NCBI GenBank assembly: GCA_029567375.1
Contig: JAKQLB010000362.1
Span: 1 to 44,362 of the forward strand
DNA length: 44,362 nt
Direction: 5' to 3'
Source of the DNA: Bacteroidota bacterium
Lineage (GTDB): Bacteria > Bacteroidota > Bacteroidia > Bacteroidales > UBA932
The position numbers were made by a program, and so were the translations under genes. Shown here in pieces: positions 7,359-16,530 of the stretch (positions are counted from its first letter, which is position 1; every line of letters starts with the position of its first letter). Under the pieces are notes generated by a model, which saw nothing but the letters and a program-made list of their open reading frames with translations, had not been told where the DNA came from and did no database searches.

Positions 7359-8336
7359 ATGTATGAACAACTATTGAATCTTGATCCAGTTAAGATTAAT
7401 TTCTCCAAAGCGGGAATGGATATGATCAATATCGTGCTCGCATTTGTGATGTACGGTGTTGCACTAGGAATTAAACCCTCATTGTTCAAGGAGGTTTTCA
7501 AAAAGCCCAAATCGGCGATTCTGGGCGCCATATGTCAGATGGTGCTTCTGCCTGCACTCACATTTCTTCTTGTAATCATACTTAACGATCGTATCACACC
7601 AATGGTGGCTATGGGTATGATACTGGTGGCAGCCTGCCCGGGGGGCAACATCTCCAACTTCATGTCTTCACTTTCCAAAGCCAATATTGAGCTTTCCGTA
7701 ACTCTGACAGCCCTCAGCACCTCTCTTGCACCGCTTACCACTCCCGGCAACTTCGCCCTTTGGGGCGGACTTTATGTCAGATATCTCAACAAACAAGCCG
7801 CAGGAGCTCTACAGCCTCTCGAGATTCCCATCTCGGAAGTCATGATTACAGTCTTCATTCTGCTCGGTATACCATTGATACTTGGTTTATTGACCAATAA
7901 GTATCTCCCAAAGGTTTCAGAGAAGCTAAAAAAACCCATGCAGGTATTCTCCATTCTCTTTTTCATTTTGATGGTGGTCCTCGCATTTGGCAACAATTTA
8001 CAGCTTTTTCTCCAGTACATCTGGTACATTTTCTTCATAGTATTGATTCATAACGGACTGGCACTGGCCATCGGATACGGTACCGGCACTGTTTTCAGGA
8101 TACCGCGCGAAGATCGTCGTACCATCACCATCGAAACCGGCATACAAAATTCCGGACTAGGACTGGTACTGCTATTCAATCCCAAGATATTCCCTCCCGA
8201 TCTGATGAACGGAGGAATGCTCTTTATCACCGCCTGGTGGGGTATATGGCACATAATATCAGGACTGGCAGTCTCTGCATTGTTTAATTATTCCACCAAA
8301 AGACGTCTTGCCAGGGCGCAAAAAGTCAATGTGTAA
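7359..8336 (+). CDS. Bile acid:sodium symporter (BASS) family transporter
   Basis: 325 residues with about 9-10 hydrophobic segments, the size of the BASS/SBF family (COG0385). Signature stretches are AACPGGNISNFMSSL and TIETGIQNSGLGLVLL, the two discontinuous helix crossings that hold sodium and substrate in this fold (family knowledge). Bacterial relatives carry bile acids, pantoate or 2-keto acids, so the substrate is open. It starts a plus-strand run: the acyltransferase start overlaps its stop by 8 nt. The nearest promoter-like sequence is a poor TAACTTGC at 7329. Confidence 0.88.
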   Translation: MYEQLLNLDPVKINFSKAGMDMINIVLAFVMYGVALGIKPSLFKEVFKKPKSAILGAICQMVLLPALTFLLVIILNDRITPMVAMGMILVAACPGGNISNFMSSLSKANIELSVTLTALSTSLAPLTTPGNFALWGGLYVRYLNKQAAGALQPLEIPISEVMITVFILLGIPLILGLLTNKYLPKVSEKLKKPMQVFSILFFILMVVLAFGNNLQLFLQYIWYIFFIVLIHNGLALAIGYGTGTVFRIPREDRRTITIETGIQNSGLGLVLLFNPKIFPPDLMNGGMLFITAWWGIWHIISGLAVSALFNYSTKRRLARAQKVNV

Positions 8337-9645
8337 ATCAAAAAAACATAGAAAGATTTACGATGTGGATCGCTTATACGCCTTCCTCAGACCCTCTGTC
8401 GATGCGTTTATCAAAGCTTCCTATCAAAAGATTCTTTTCCTCAATACGGATAGAATCCCGAGAGATGCTGCGGTTATTTTTACTCCCAATCATTGCGATG
8501 CGCTTATGGACCCTCTCCTGGTACTGGCTTCCAACAGGGATAGAAAAGTATTCATTGCGAGAGCGGACATTTTCAAAAAACCGATGCTCCGTAAAATCCT
8601 CACCTTTTTCAAGATGATCCCCATCAACCGCATCAGAGACGGCATCAGATCGGTGACGGCAGTCGAGGAAACCATCAGGGTCTCCATCGAGGTACTGGAG
8701 AACAATGTGGGTATATGTATCCTCCCTGAAGGTACTCACCGTCCAATGCACAGCCTGTTACCCATAGGTAAAGGCATCGCCAGGATTGCGTGCGGTGCCT
8801 ACGATGCTCTGGGTGATGACCACCCGATATATATTATGCCGGTGGGAGTGGAATACGGCGACTATTACAGGTTCAGGTCCACGGCCATAGCCAACATAGG
8901 AGAGCCCTTCAACGTATCGGAATTTATCTCTTCGCAACGCCGGGAGGGTATGTCGGAGCGCGACATAATGGAGGCCATTCGGCAGCAAGTCAAAGAGCGT
9001 ATCCAGGAGCTGATAGTTTATATTGACGATGATGAGCAGTATGAGGCCGTCTGGGAACTGGCAAAGCTCCACAGTGGCCAAATATGCAAATATCGCGTTA
9101 AAGAGCGCTTCGATGCCAATAAGGATATCATAAGTCGCATCAAGCAGTTAAGAGAAAGAGACCCGAAGAGAGCGTCCGTGCTTTTTAAGAAGGCAGACAA
9201 ACTCAGGGAGCGCCGTCTGAAATCCAAAGTAAGCATTCACGCCATACACCGCAAGCGTCCTCTGCTTGCTGCGATCCTGGGCACTCTGGCTCTTATACCC
9301 GGTATTCCCCTCTTTTTAGTGATGGGAGCCGCATCTCTGCCTGTATGGGTCGTATCTGAAGTGCTCTGTACCCTATTTAAGGACCGCGCATTCCACAATT
9401 CGGTACGTATGGTATTCTTTTGGGTTGTCTGGACCCTGTTGTATCTGACAGAAGTGATACTTCTCTTCTGCTTCGCTCCTTGGGAATGGGCTTTAGTGGG
9501 CGCCATTATTCTGCTGCCCGCACCATATTTCGTGTATGACTTTTTTGAGTTTGTGCGTGTACTGGCCTCCCTCTGGAGAATTGTTTTCAACCGAAGGTTG
9601 AGAAATGATTATAAAGAAATCAAAAATGAATTGAAAAATATCTGA
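8329..9645 (+). CDS. Membrane-bound glycerophosphate acyltransferase (PlsC-superfamily)
   Basis: 438 residues from the ATG at 8329, which overlaps the transporter stop by 8 nt; an earlier in-frame ATG at 8308 lies deep inside the transporter. The acyltransferase motif I is TPNHCDALMDP, i.e. His-x5-Asp instead of the His-x4-Asp of classic PlsC, as I recall for fungal Sct1/Gpt2-like enzymes. Motif III is CILPEGTHRP and motif IV is IMPVGVEYG. A basic coiled region (about 225-300) precedes two or more C-terminal membrane segments (about 310-400). Role: acylation of glycerol-3-phosphate or lysophosphatidate at the inner membrane. Spacing to the Omp85 gene is 12 nt. Confidence 0.86.
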   Translation: MCKSKKHRKIYDVDRLYAFLRPSVDAFIKASYQKILFLNTDRIPRDAAVIFTPNHCDALMDPLLVLASNRDRKVFIARADIFKKPMLRKILTFFKMIPINRIRDGIRSVTAVEETIRVSIEVLENNVGICILPEGTHRPMHSLLPIGKGIARIACGAYDALGDDHPIYIMPVGVEYGDYYRFRSTAIANIGEPFNVSEFISSQRREGMSERDIMEAIRQQVKERIQELIVYIDDDEQYEAVWELAKLHSGQICKYRVKERFDANKDIISRIKQLRERDPKRASVLFKKADKLRERRLKSKVSIHAIHRKRPLLAAILGTLALIPGIPLFLVMGAASLPVWVVSEVLCTLFKDRAFHNSVRMVFFWVVWTLLYLTEVILLFCFAPWEWALVGAIILLPAPYFVYDFFEFVRVLASLWRIVFNRRLRNDYKEIKNELKNI

Positions 9646-9657
9646 TACTGAAATATT

Positions 9658-11100
9658 ATGAAACGACTCAGCATAATCCTGATAATGGCGGGAATCCTTT
9701 TTCCCACTTTATCCTACGGTCAGAATGTTGATACCCTGCGTACCGGTCAGATTCAAGACACTTTGCGTATGGATCCTTACGGCAAGAAAAAACCGGAACC
9801 TGAAGTGCTGGTGGCACCACCGGATACTATCGCAAAGAGTTCCGAGGCCGGCGAACTGGCTAAAGGCGATATAGTCAAAACCGGACTTTCCTTCGGACCA
9901 CTACCGGTAGTTGCCTTTGACAACGATAAGGGATTCCAATACGGAGCTCTGCTCAATATCTACAATTTCGGCGACGGATCTTGGTATCCCATACCCAAAT
10001 CGCAGTGGTATTTTGAACTTTCAAGATTTACTAAGGGGTCTCAACTCTATGTGATCTCTTATGACAACCGCACTTTGATTCCCGGGGTACGTCTTTCCAC
10101 CGCTATACAGGTAACAAGGGACAAAGCGCTCGACTTTTACGGTTTCAACGGTTATGAGTCCTTTTACGACAGCTCCCTGGAGAGAGGATTCTACCGTATG
10201 GATCGTATGGTGCATACTTTCAAGGTTGACTTTACCGGAAAGATCAAGGGCAATTTCTACTGGAAGGCCGGATATCATTTCAGCCATTTCAGGACAGGAA
10301 ATTTCAAGAATGAAAACTACACCCTTTCGACTACGCTTTTCGAGATTTATAAAGATTTCAACATCATTCCCGAAGAGCAGGCTGACGGCGGCATTTCAAG
10401 TGCCATAAGAGTGGGATTGATGTATGACTCGCGTGACTTTGAGGCAGCACCCTCCAGGGGTATCTGGGCAGAAGCCAACCTCGCTTACGCCCCCAAATTT
10501 TTGGGTACTTCGGTAGGTTACACCAAATATAATATCACTTTCAGGAACTATCTGCCCATAGCAAAAGATAAACTTGTTTTTGCATACAGGCTGAACTTAC
10601 AGGGCTTCCTCGGTAAGGAATCACCGGCATTCTATGTGCTCCCGTACGATATGTACCTCGGCACAGGATATGACAGGGAGGGATTTGGCGGTTACCGTAC
10701 TGTGCGAGGCCTGATGAGGGGGCGCATCCAGGGAGCGCATACCTGTTATTTCAACACCGAACTGCGCTGGAGATTCGTCAGTTTCCATCTCTGGAAACAA
10801 AATATAGCCTTTACATTGAGCGGATTCTTTGATGGAGCAAGAGTTTTCAAGGGATTTAAGAATGATTTTGACATTACCGGAATTTCACCTTTTACGCCGG
10901 TGTCATCATATTACCCTCCTCAAGGCAACCTTCCATATACGCTTTACGGAGGAGAAGAGAAGTTTCACCTGAGCGCCGGTGGCGGAATTAGGTTCATAAT
11001 GAACAGAAATTTCATCGTAGCTTTCGAGTATGGCAAGGCATTTGATGCACAAGATAATAGTAAAGGTGCCTTCTATATAAATACAGGCTTCCTCTTTTAG
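9658..11100 (+). CDS. Omp85-superfamily outer-membrane barrel (BamA/TamA-like, no POTRA seen)
   Basis: 480 residues: signal peptide 1-21 (ending LSYGQ), a short low-complexity linker (about 22-75) and a beta-barrel to the C-terminal Phe (FYINTGFLF). The loop-6 signature of Omp85 barrels is present as GGYRTVRGLMRGR (VRG). There is no room for the 70-80 residue POTRA repeats of BamA or TamA, so it is a barrel-only member as seen in several Bacteroidota proteins. Only 22 nt separate its stop from the first of three lipoprotein genes. The family inserts or translocates outer-membrane or surface proteins; its client here is unknown, and the three lipoproteins are the obvious candidates (inference). 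Confidence 0.82.
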   Translation: MKRLSIILIMAGILFPTLSYGQNVDTLRTGQIQDTLRMDPYGKKKPEPEVLVAPPDTIAKSSEAGELAKGDIVKTGLSFGPLPVVAFDNDKGFQYGALLNIYNFGDGSWYPIPKSQWYFELSRFTKGSQLYVISYDNRTLIPGVRLSTAIQVTRDKALDFYGFNGYESFYDSSLERGFYRMDRMVHTFKVDFTGKIKGNFYWKAGYHFSHFRTGNFKNENYTLSTTLFEIYKDFNIIPEEQADGGISSAIRVGLMYDSRDFEAAPSRGIWAEANLAYAPKFLGTSVGYTKYNITFRNYLPIAKDKLVFAYRLNLQGFLGKESPAFYVLPYDMYLGTGYDREGFGGYRTVRGLMRGRIQGAHTCYFNTELRWRFVSFHLWKQNIAFTLSGFFDGARVFKGFKNDFDITGISPFTPVSSYYPPQGNLPYTLYGGEEKFHLSAGGGIRFIMNRNFIVAFEYGKAFDAQDNSKGAFYINTGFLF

Positions 11101-11122
11101 TTTGACTTTTAAAAAAAAGAAT

Positions 11123-12538
11123 ATGAAACGATTAACAATCGCCTTCGCACTGACGGTGTCACTCCTGTTTGCATCGGGGTGCATAGACAAGTACTTGGAG
11201 GACATAGCGGAACTTGAAAGCAGGCTTGATTTGATAGAGCAGTTGTGTGAGGAAATGAATACCAACCTCAATTCTCTACGGGTGATTGTCTCCTCCATCC
11301 AGGACAACGACATGATATCCGGTGTGACATCCATCACACAAGGCGGCATAGAGATCGGCTACAAGATCAATTTTGTCAAAACAGCCCCTATAACCATCTA
11401 CCACGGCACAAACGGCAAGACACCTCTCATCGGAACAGCTAAGGATACGGATGGCAATTATTATTGGACTATCCAATATGACAATGGCACCGTTGGTTGG
11501 GTTAAAGACGACTACGGTCAGAAAGTGCTTGCAATGGGTGTCGCCCCTTTTATAAAAGTCAAGGACGAAAGATGGATGATCTCATACGACGGAGGCTCTA
11601 CCTGGACCGACCTGGGACAGGCAACCGGAGAGGCAGGGGACTCAATGTTCAAAAGCATTGTCATCGGTTCCGATCATGTGACAATCACGCTAACTAATGG
11701 CACGGTATTCAAAATCCCTCTTTATGAAAAGTATTTAGCTCTAAAGACTGAGGCTGAAAAAATCAACAGCAACGCAAATGCACAGAAAACGATACTCACT
11801 GCATTAGCCTCCCGTTATGTCTATATCAAGAACGCCGGTGACATCGTGGAGAATGGGAAACGCGTGGGTACTTATTGTGAACTTTCCAACGGAGAGAGTT
11901 TCAAAGTCTATGATTGGCAGAGCAGCAATGCCCCTAAAATAATGTCCGTACTCGACACCATTACCGGACTATATTACTGGACTTTTCAACAAAGTGGAGA
12001 GGAAATGGAATGGCTTAGAGATGCCGACGGCAATAAGATTCGCAGTGTGGGAGATACGATACCTCCCCCGAAAGTAAACCTTAAAGTGGATGATGGCGGC
12101 AACTTTTACTGGACCATTGAATACGAAGGTGGAACCATTTCCACTATAAAGGCTCCCGAACTTTTTGTCAACCGTACTTCTTCCATTTTCAGGAGAGTGG
12201 ACGTTACCGACCCTGACTTTGTGGTTTTCGTGACATGGGATGGTACTCAATACCATATGCCCAAACAATTTACCATATCAATCGAGACCAACATCTCAAT
12301 GGCTGTCAGCTCTGTCAAGGAGCTCTCCTATACGGTTTATGGCGCAGACTATTCCAACGTTAAGGCTGCATTTATCACTCAGGGAGGATTCAAGGCCTAC
12401 CTTTCACCAATACCGGGAGTTGTTACAATTGAATCTCCTGCTGATTTCACTACGGGACAAGGCAAGATAATGGCTGTTTTTACCATTAAAAACAGTCAGA
12501 GGAGCTCTGTCAAAACCATCACTGTAAACAAATTGTAG
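11123..12538 (+). CDS. Tandem-module lipoprotein 1 (DUF4988-like)
   Basis: 471 residues from the ATG at 11123; the TTG at 11102 is rejected because MKRLTIAF starts a clean lipoprotein signal with FASGC (Cys20). A helical, coiled-coil-like segment (about 24-60) follows. Then come two copies of a beta module: an ENG/GxxxGY-type strand, an IYxGxNGxTPxIG turn, a YYWTI strand and a W-containing hairpin. NYYWTIQYDNG and WMISYDGGSTWTDLG mark copy 1; LYYWTFQQ and FYWTIEYEGG mark copy 2. The C-terminal about 100 residues look like an Ig/BACON-like domain. DUF4988 is otherwise known as the N-terminal part of PL29 lyases, but no lyase domain is present. Confidence 0.82.
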   Translation: MKRLTIAFALTVSLLFASGCIDKYLEDIAELESRLDLIEQLCEEMNTNLNSLRVIVSSIQDNDMISGVTSITQGGIEIGYKINFVKTAPITIYHGTNGKTPLIGTAKDTDGNYYWTIQYDNGTVGWVKDDYGQKVLAMGVAPFIKVKDERWMISYDGGSTWTDLGQATGEAGDSMFKSIVIGSDHVTITLTNGTVFKIPLYEKYLALKTEAEKINSNANAQKTILTALASRYVYIKNAGDIVENGKRVGTYCELSNGESFKVYDWQSSNAPKIMSVLDTITGLYYWTFQQSGEEMEWLRDADGNKIRSVGDTIPPPKVNLKVDDGGNFYWTIEYEGGTISTIKAPELFVNRTSSIFRRVDVTDPDFVVFVTWDGTQYHMPKQFTISIETNISMAVSSVKELSYTVYGADYSNVKAAFITQGGFKAYLSPIPGVVTIESPADFTTGQGKIMAVFTIKNSQRSSVKTITVNKL

Positions 12539-12541
12539 AGT

Positions 12542-13996
12542 ATGAAACGCAGACTATCATCAATTTTGACCGCAATCGTGCTGGTTTTATCTCTAACAGG
12601 ATGTTTTAACCAGCTCGAGAATGAACTTGGCCACCTCAGCAGACGCATCAAGGCTATGGAGGATAATCTCGTCCTGATGAACGAGAATATAAGCACCCTG
12701 CATAACCTCGTAAACAAACTCAATAGTTACGACTTTGTTACAAAAATTACGCGTATCTATGACAATTATGAAGTGATAGGTTACACCATATCCTTCTCCA
12801 ATAGTCCAAGCATTACGATCTACAACGGCAAAGACGCACAGACCCCCATTATAAGCGTTAAGAAAGCCGAAGACGGAATTTTTTATTGGGTGGTCTCATA
12901 TTCGGTGGGCCATGAGGAATTTATCACCAATAATGTCGGACAGAGAATACCGGCTGTAGCGGTTACACCGAAAATTAAAATCGAAAACGGCTACTGGATG
13001 GTGACTTATGACGGTGGCATTGTTTGGCACAACCTCGGAAAGGCAACGGGAAGTGCCGGCACATCTTTCATCAAAAATATCACCGAAAATGATGGTTATG
13101 TGAGATTTAATTTCCTTGATGGCACACACATTTCAATACCTACGCTAGAGGCTTATGACAAATTAAATGACATTGTCAATAAGACCAACTCCAATTTGGC
13201 ATCTCTTGAAGAATTGGTGAATCTTGTGAGTCAGGGAGTATATGCCAAAGAAATCAAGCCTATAATTGAGAAAAAAGATACCATAGGTTACAACCTTTAT
13301 CTCTCCGATAACACAGTAATGACATTCTACAACGGGGTAGCCACGACTCTACCAACTATCGGGGCCGCACAAGACCTTGCTAATCCGCTGGATACCAATT
13401 ATTACTGGACCATCAAACATGAAAATGACCAAGAAGCTCGCTGGATCCTGGTTGGAGGGAAAAAAGTGAGGGTTACTCCTCAAGCCGGTACAATGCCGAT
13501 GGTTGGACTTAAAAAGCATATTGATGGAGTATACTACTGGACTATCTCATACGACTCAGGTAAAAACTACACCTGGCTACTGACAGACGACGGCGATAAG
13601 GTGCCCGCAGCGATACCTGAAATCAACTTGATAATCACAGCCATAACTAATATCGGCGTAAACTACATAGAGCTGACAATGGGCGACCAAAAAGTGCTCA
13701 TACCCAGATATGCTCCTTTGACAATCAATATCCCGACTAGCTGTAATATGCTTGCTTCAAGCACTCTCAGTATTGGATACACAATTACCGGTGGCAGCGA
13801 CAATTTGGATCTTCTTCCGGTCACACAGGATGGATTTTACGCCAGAGTAATAAAAACAACGGCTAAAACCGGTACCCTGAAAATTTATTCGCCCGCGACA
13901 TTTGCCGCCGGTATGGAGAGCGAACTTGTTCTTCTGATTTCAGATGGCCTCGGCTCTCTGAAAAACTTCACAATCACTATCAAATACGGAAGTTAA
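12542..13996 (+). CDS. Tandem-module lipoprotein 2 (DUF4988-like)
   Basis: 484 residues starting 3 nt after the previous stop. Lipobox LSLTGC (Cys21), then a coiled-coil-like helix with regular Leu spacing. The same two modules follow: IYNGKDAQTPII, FYWVVSY and YWMVTYDGGIVWHNLG for copy 1, then YYWTIKHEND and VYYWTISYDSG for copy 2. The C-terminal domain aligns by eye with that of lipoprotein 1 (QDGFYARV against QGGFKAYL; KIYSPATFAAG against TIESPADFTTG). It arose by tandem duplication. No catalytic motif is visible. Predicted to be anchored in the outer membrane. Confidence 0.83.
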   Translation: MKRRLSSILTAIVLVLSLTGCFNQLENELGHLSRRIKAMEDNLVLMNENISTLHNLVNKLNSYDFVTKITRIYDNYEVIGYTISFSNSPSITIYNGKDAQTPIISVKKAEDGIFYWVVSYSVGHEEFITNNVGQRIPAVAVTPKIKIENGYWMVTYDGGIVWHNLGKATGSAGTSFIKNITENDGYVRFNFLDGTHISIPTLEAYDKLNDIVNKTNSNLASLEELVNLVSQGVYAKEIKPIIEKKDTIGYNLYLSDNTVMTFYNGVATTLPTIGAAQDLANPLDTNYYWTIKHENDQEARWILVGGKKVRVTPQAGTMPMVGLKKHIDGVYYWTISYDSGKNYTWLLTDDGDKVPAAIPEINLIITAITNIGVNYIELTMGDQKVLIPRYAPLTINIPTSCNMLASSTLSIGYTITGGSDNLDLLPVTQDGFYARVIKTTAKTGTLKIYSPATFAAGMESELVLLISDGLGSLKNFTITIKYGS

Positions 13997-13998
13997 CG

Positions 13999-15630
13999 AT
14001 GAAAAAGAGTATTCACAAAATTTTCATATATATATTACTTGCTGTAGCACCGCTTATATGCAGTAGTTGTGTTGACCTTTCAGACAAAATTCTGGCACTT
14101 CTGAATCGTGTTACTGAGGCCGAAGGTCTGGTCCATGCTACCAATACCACCATCAATGCCCTATATACCACCATTAAAGCTCTTGAGCAAAATGACCACA
14201 TCAACGGTATTGACGAGATTAAGGAAAATGGAGTAGTTGTTGGTTATGTCATAAGTTTTACGAGTGGATACTATGTCAATGTTTATAATGGGCAAGATGG
14301 TACAACCCCGATTGTAGGTATTCAGCAAAACACGTCAAACGGCTTTTACTACTGGACAATTCAAAAGGGCACATCCAGCCCCACCTGGATGACAAACTCC
14401 TTCGGACAAAGAATAAGGGCAACCGGAACCATTCCCAAACTTAAGATAGAAGGCGGCTACTGGTGGGTCTCATATGATGAGGGCAGTTCTTGGCAAAGAC
14501 TCAGTGAAGCTACCGGCGAAGAAGGCAGCTCAGTTTTCAAGGATATTGATTATTCCGACCCCTATTTCGTCAAATTCACCCTTTTTGACGGTACTTCTTT
14601 TCGGATTCCGACACAAAGAGGTTTTGAAGAGTTGACCGCTTACTGTGAGAACATTAATACCAACATTGACGCTTGCATGGATATCTTCAATACTATAGAT
14701 ACCACTCTCATGGTAGAATCCGTAAGTGAATTAACCGAAAACGGAGAGCTTGTAGGCTATTCCATCAAACTTAAGAGCGGCAAAGTATATAAACTCTACA
14801 GTGGCCGTAATTGCACGGAAAAAATTCTTCTCGGCATTAAATACAATCCTGATGTTTCCGCCAATTGCTGGACAATAAAGGTAGGAGAAACAGGTACTGA
14901 AAACTGGCTCATGAGTGGTGGCAAGGTGCTCACTGCACAGCCGGAAGATTTAAAACCCTCAATTGGTATCAGGGACTCCTCCGGTGTTTATTACTTTACC
15001 ATCAAGTATGGAAATAACGAGCCTCAGTGGATACTGGATGACCTAGGCCATCCCGTGCGTGCCAACATCAATATAATGATCTCGCCTTTCAAAAGTATCG
15101 AGATATTGGAATACACAGTGGTCATCACTATGGCAAAGGGAGATAAGGTCACTTTGGTAAAGGTCAGACGCGGTACTCCCTCAATGAGTCTCTCAATAGC
15201 TCCGAGGAAAAATCACCCTGACTCTGCTCTTATGACATTCGATGTTGCAAACGGTTATTATATACCGGGAATAGTGGAGAATGAAGATTATTTCTTTGAA
15301 ATCAAGGTAAGGGATACTCTATACAATCACTCAGATGCGTTTTTAAAATATGATCTGTATAAAAATGAATCGGGTCTCTCGATTACCGCATTTGCGGTTG
15401 ATAATGGGTATATCAAAAACATAGCACCTGATTTAGCCAAATTTGATGTCTATACCGTTAATATAGAAGGAGTACAGAGATTTTATTATGATTCCTTCTT
15501 CGGCATTACATACCACTCCGGTCCGAAAGATACGGTCAGGCACTCAAGGATAGCAGTATTCCTAAACTGGAACGGTGAGACCAACTCTTCGATGAAGGTC
15601 ATTGAACTCAAAAACCAAAATGTGAAATAA
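13999..15630 (+). CDS. Tandem-module lipoprotein 3 (DUF4988-like, divergent C-terminus)
   Basis: 543 residues, starting 2 nt after the stop of lipoprotein 2. Signal MKKSIHKIF, lipobox ICSSC (Cys24), coiled-coil-like helix to about residue 70. Copy 1: VYNGQDGTTPIVG, FYYWTIQKG, YWWVSYDEGSSWQRL. Copy 2: CWTIKVGETGTENWL, VYYFTIKYGNNEPQWIL. The last about 160 residues do not match those of lipoproteins 1 and 2 and contain an aromatic-rich stretch (VQRFYYDSFFGITYH), suggesting a different ligand or partner. It is the last of the lipoprotein set; a CDF exporter follows after 21 nt. Confidence 0.83.
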   Translation: MKKSIHKIFIYILLAVAPLICSSCVDLSDKILALLNRVTEAEGLVHATNTTINALYTTIKALEQNDHINGIDEIKENGVVVGYVISFTSGYYVNVYNGQDGTTPIVGIQQNTSNGFYYWTIQKGTSSPTWMTNSFGQRIRATGTIPKLKIEGGYWWVSYDEGSSWQRLSEATGEEGSSVFKDIDYSDPYFVKFTLFDGTSFRIPTQRGFEELTAYCENINTNIDACMDIFNTIDTTLMVESVSELTENGELVGYSIKLKSGKVYKLYSGRNCTEKILLGIKYNPDVSANCWTIKVGETGTENWLMSGGKVLTAQPEDLKPSIGIRDSSGVYYFTIKYGNNEPQWILDDLGHPVRANINIMISPFKSIEILEYTVVITMAKGDKVTLVKVRRGTPSMSLSIAPRKNHPDSALMTFDVANGYYIPGIVENEDYFFEIKVRDTLYNHSDAFLKYDLYKNESGLSITAFAVDNGYIKNIAPDLAKFDVYTVNIEGVQRFYYDSFFGITYHSGPKDTVRHSRIAVFLNWNGETNSSMKVIELKNQNVK

Positions 15631-15651
15631 GTTCACCGTAACTCAGAACAA

Positions 15652-16530
15652 ATGAACTTAAAATCTAATAAAAATGCCGGTATCACCCAAGGCATTGTTT
15701 CAGTTATAATCAATATTCTGCTGTTCGTACTCAAATACTGGGCAGGTATTGTAACGGGATCTCTCGCTATTGTAGCTGATGCCTGGCACACAATGTCAGA
15801 CTCCCTCAGTTCCATTGTATTGATTGCTGCTACCGGACTCTCCAATAAAAAACCCGATAAAAAACATCCTTTTGGCCATGGTCGTTGGGAACAGATAGCT
15901 GCCATCTTCATCGGCATTATTTTGGCAATCGTAGCCTACGACTTTCTCAAGAACTCCATCCTGCAACTCAAAGAGCACTCATCAGTTACATTCGGCACCC
16001 TTGCTATCGTAGTGACCTGCATCTCAATCATAGTCAAGGAGGGGTTGGCACAATATGCTTTCCACCTTGCCAGAAAAACAGGCAATATCGCCATCAAGGC
16101 TGACGGATGGCATCACAGGAGCGATGCACTCTCTTCAGTAGTGGTGCTAATAGGCATCCTGCTCGCCAAATACTTCTGGTGGATGGATAGCGTACTGGGC
16201 ATTATTATAGCTATGATGCTCTTTTATGCCACTTATACAATAATAAGGGAAGCTATTACCAAAATACTTGGAGAAGAACCTTCTGATGAGCTTATAGATA
16301 AGATTAACGATGCAGTATCAGAAATGTATCCGGAGGAATTACAGCTACATCATTTTCATATCCACAACTACGTCACTCATCAGGAAATGACATTTCACAT
16401 CCGACTTTCAGGAGAACTCTCGCTGGAGGAAGGACACTCCATCGCTACTGCAATTGAGAAAATGATTCAGAAGCGCTTCAACATCACTTCGACAATTCAT
16501 GTCGAACCTCTTGACTTTGAGCATCCTTAA
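15652..16530 (+). CDS. Cation diffusion facilitator (CDF) family metal exporter, zinc-type site
   Basis: 292 residues: six membrane segments and a C-terminal cytoplasmic domain with His-rich turn (LHHFHIHNYVTH). Metal-site motifs are ADAWHTMSD in TM2 (His46, Asp50) and ADGWHHRSD in TM5 (His154, Asp158). The paired His-x3-Asp arrangement is the ZnT/ZitB-like pattern, pointing to Zn(II) rather than Mn(II) or Fe(II) (family knowledge). The conserved FGHGRWE loop follows TM2. It should exchange metal for protons at the inner membrane. It lies 21 nt after lipoprotein 3, and its last 47 nt overlap the convergent EEP lipoprotein gene. Confidence 0.9.
   Translation: MNLKSNKNAGITQGIVSVIINILLFVLKYWAGIVTGSLAIVADAWHTMSDSLSSIVLIAATGLSNKKPDKKHPFGHGRWEQIAAIFIGIILAIVAYDFLKNSILQLKEHSSVTFGTLAIVVTCISIIVKEGLAQYAFHLARKTGNIAIKADGWHHRSDALSSVVVLIGILLAKYFWWMDSVLGIIIAMMLFYATYTIIREAITKILGEEPSDELIDKINDAVSEMYPEELQLHHFHIHNYVTHQEMTFHIRLSGELSLEEGHSIATAIEKMIQKRFNITSTIHVEPLDFEHP

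Noticed and set aside
11102-11122. TTG start extending lipoprotein 1
   Set aside because: Adds a basic stretch before a complete lipoprotein signal; ATG at 11123 is better.
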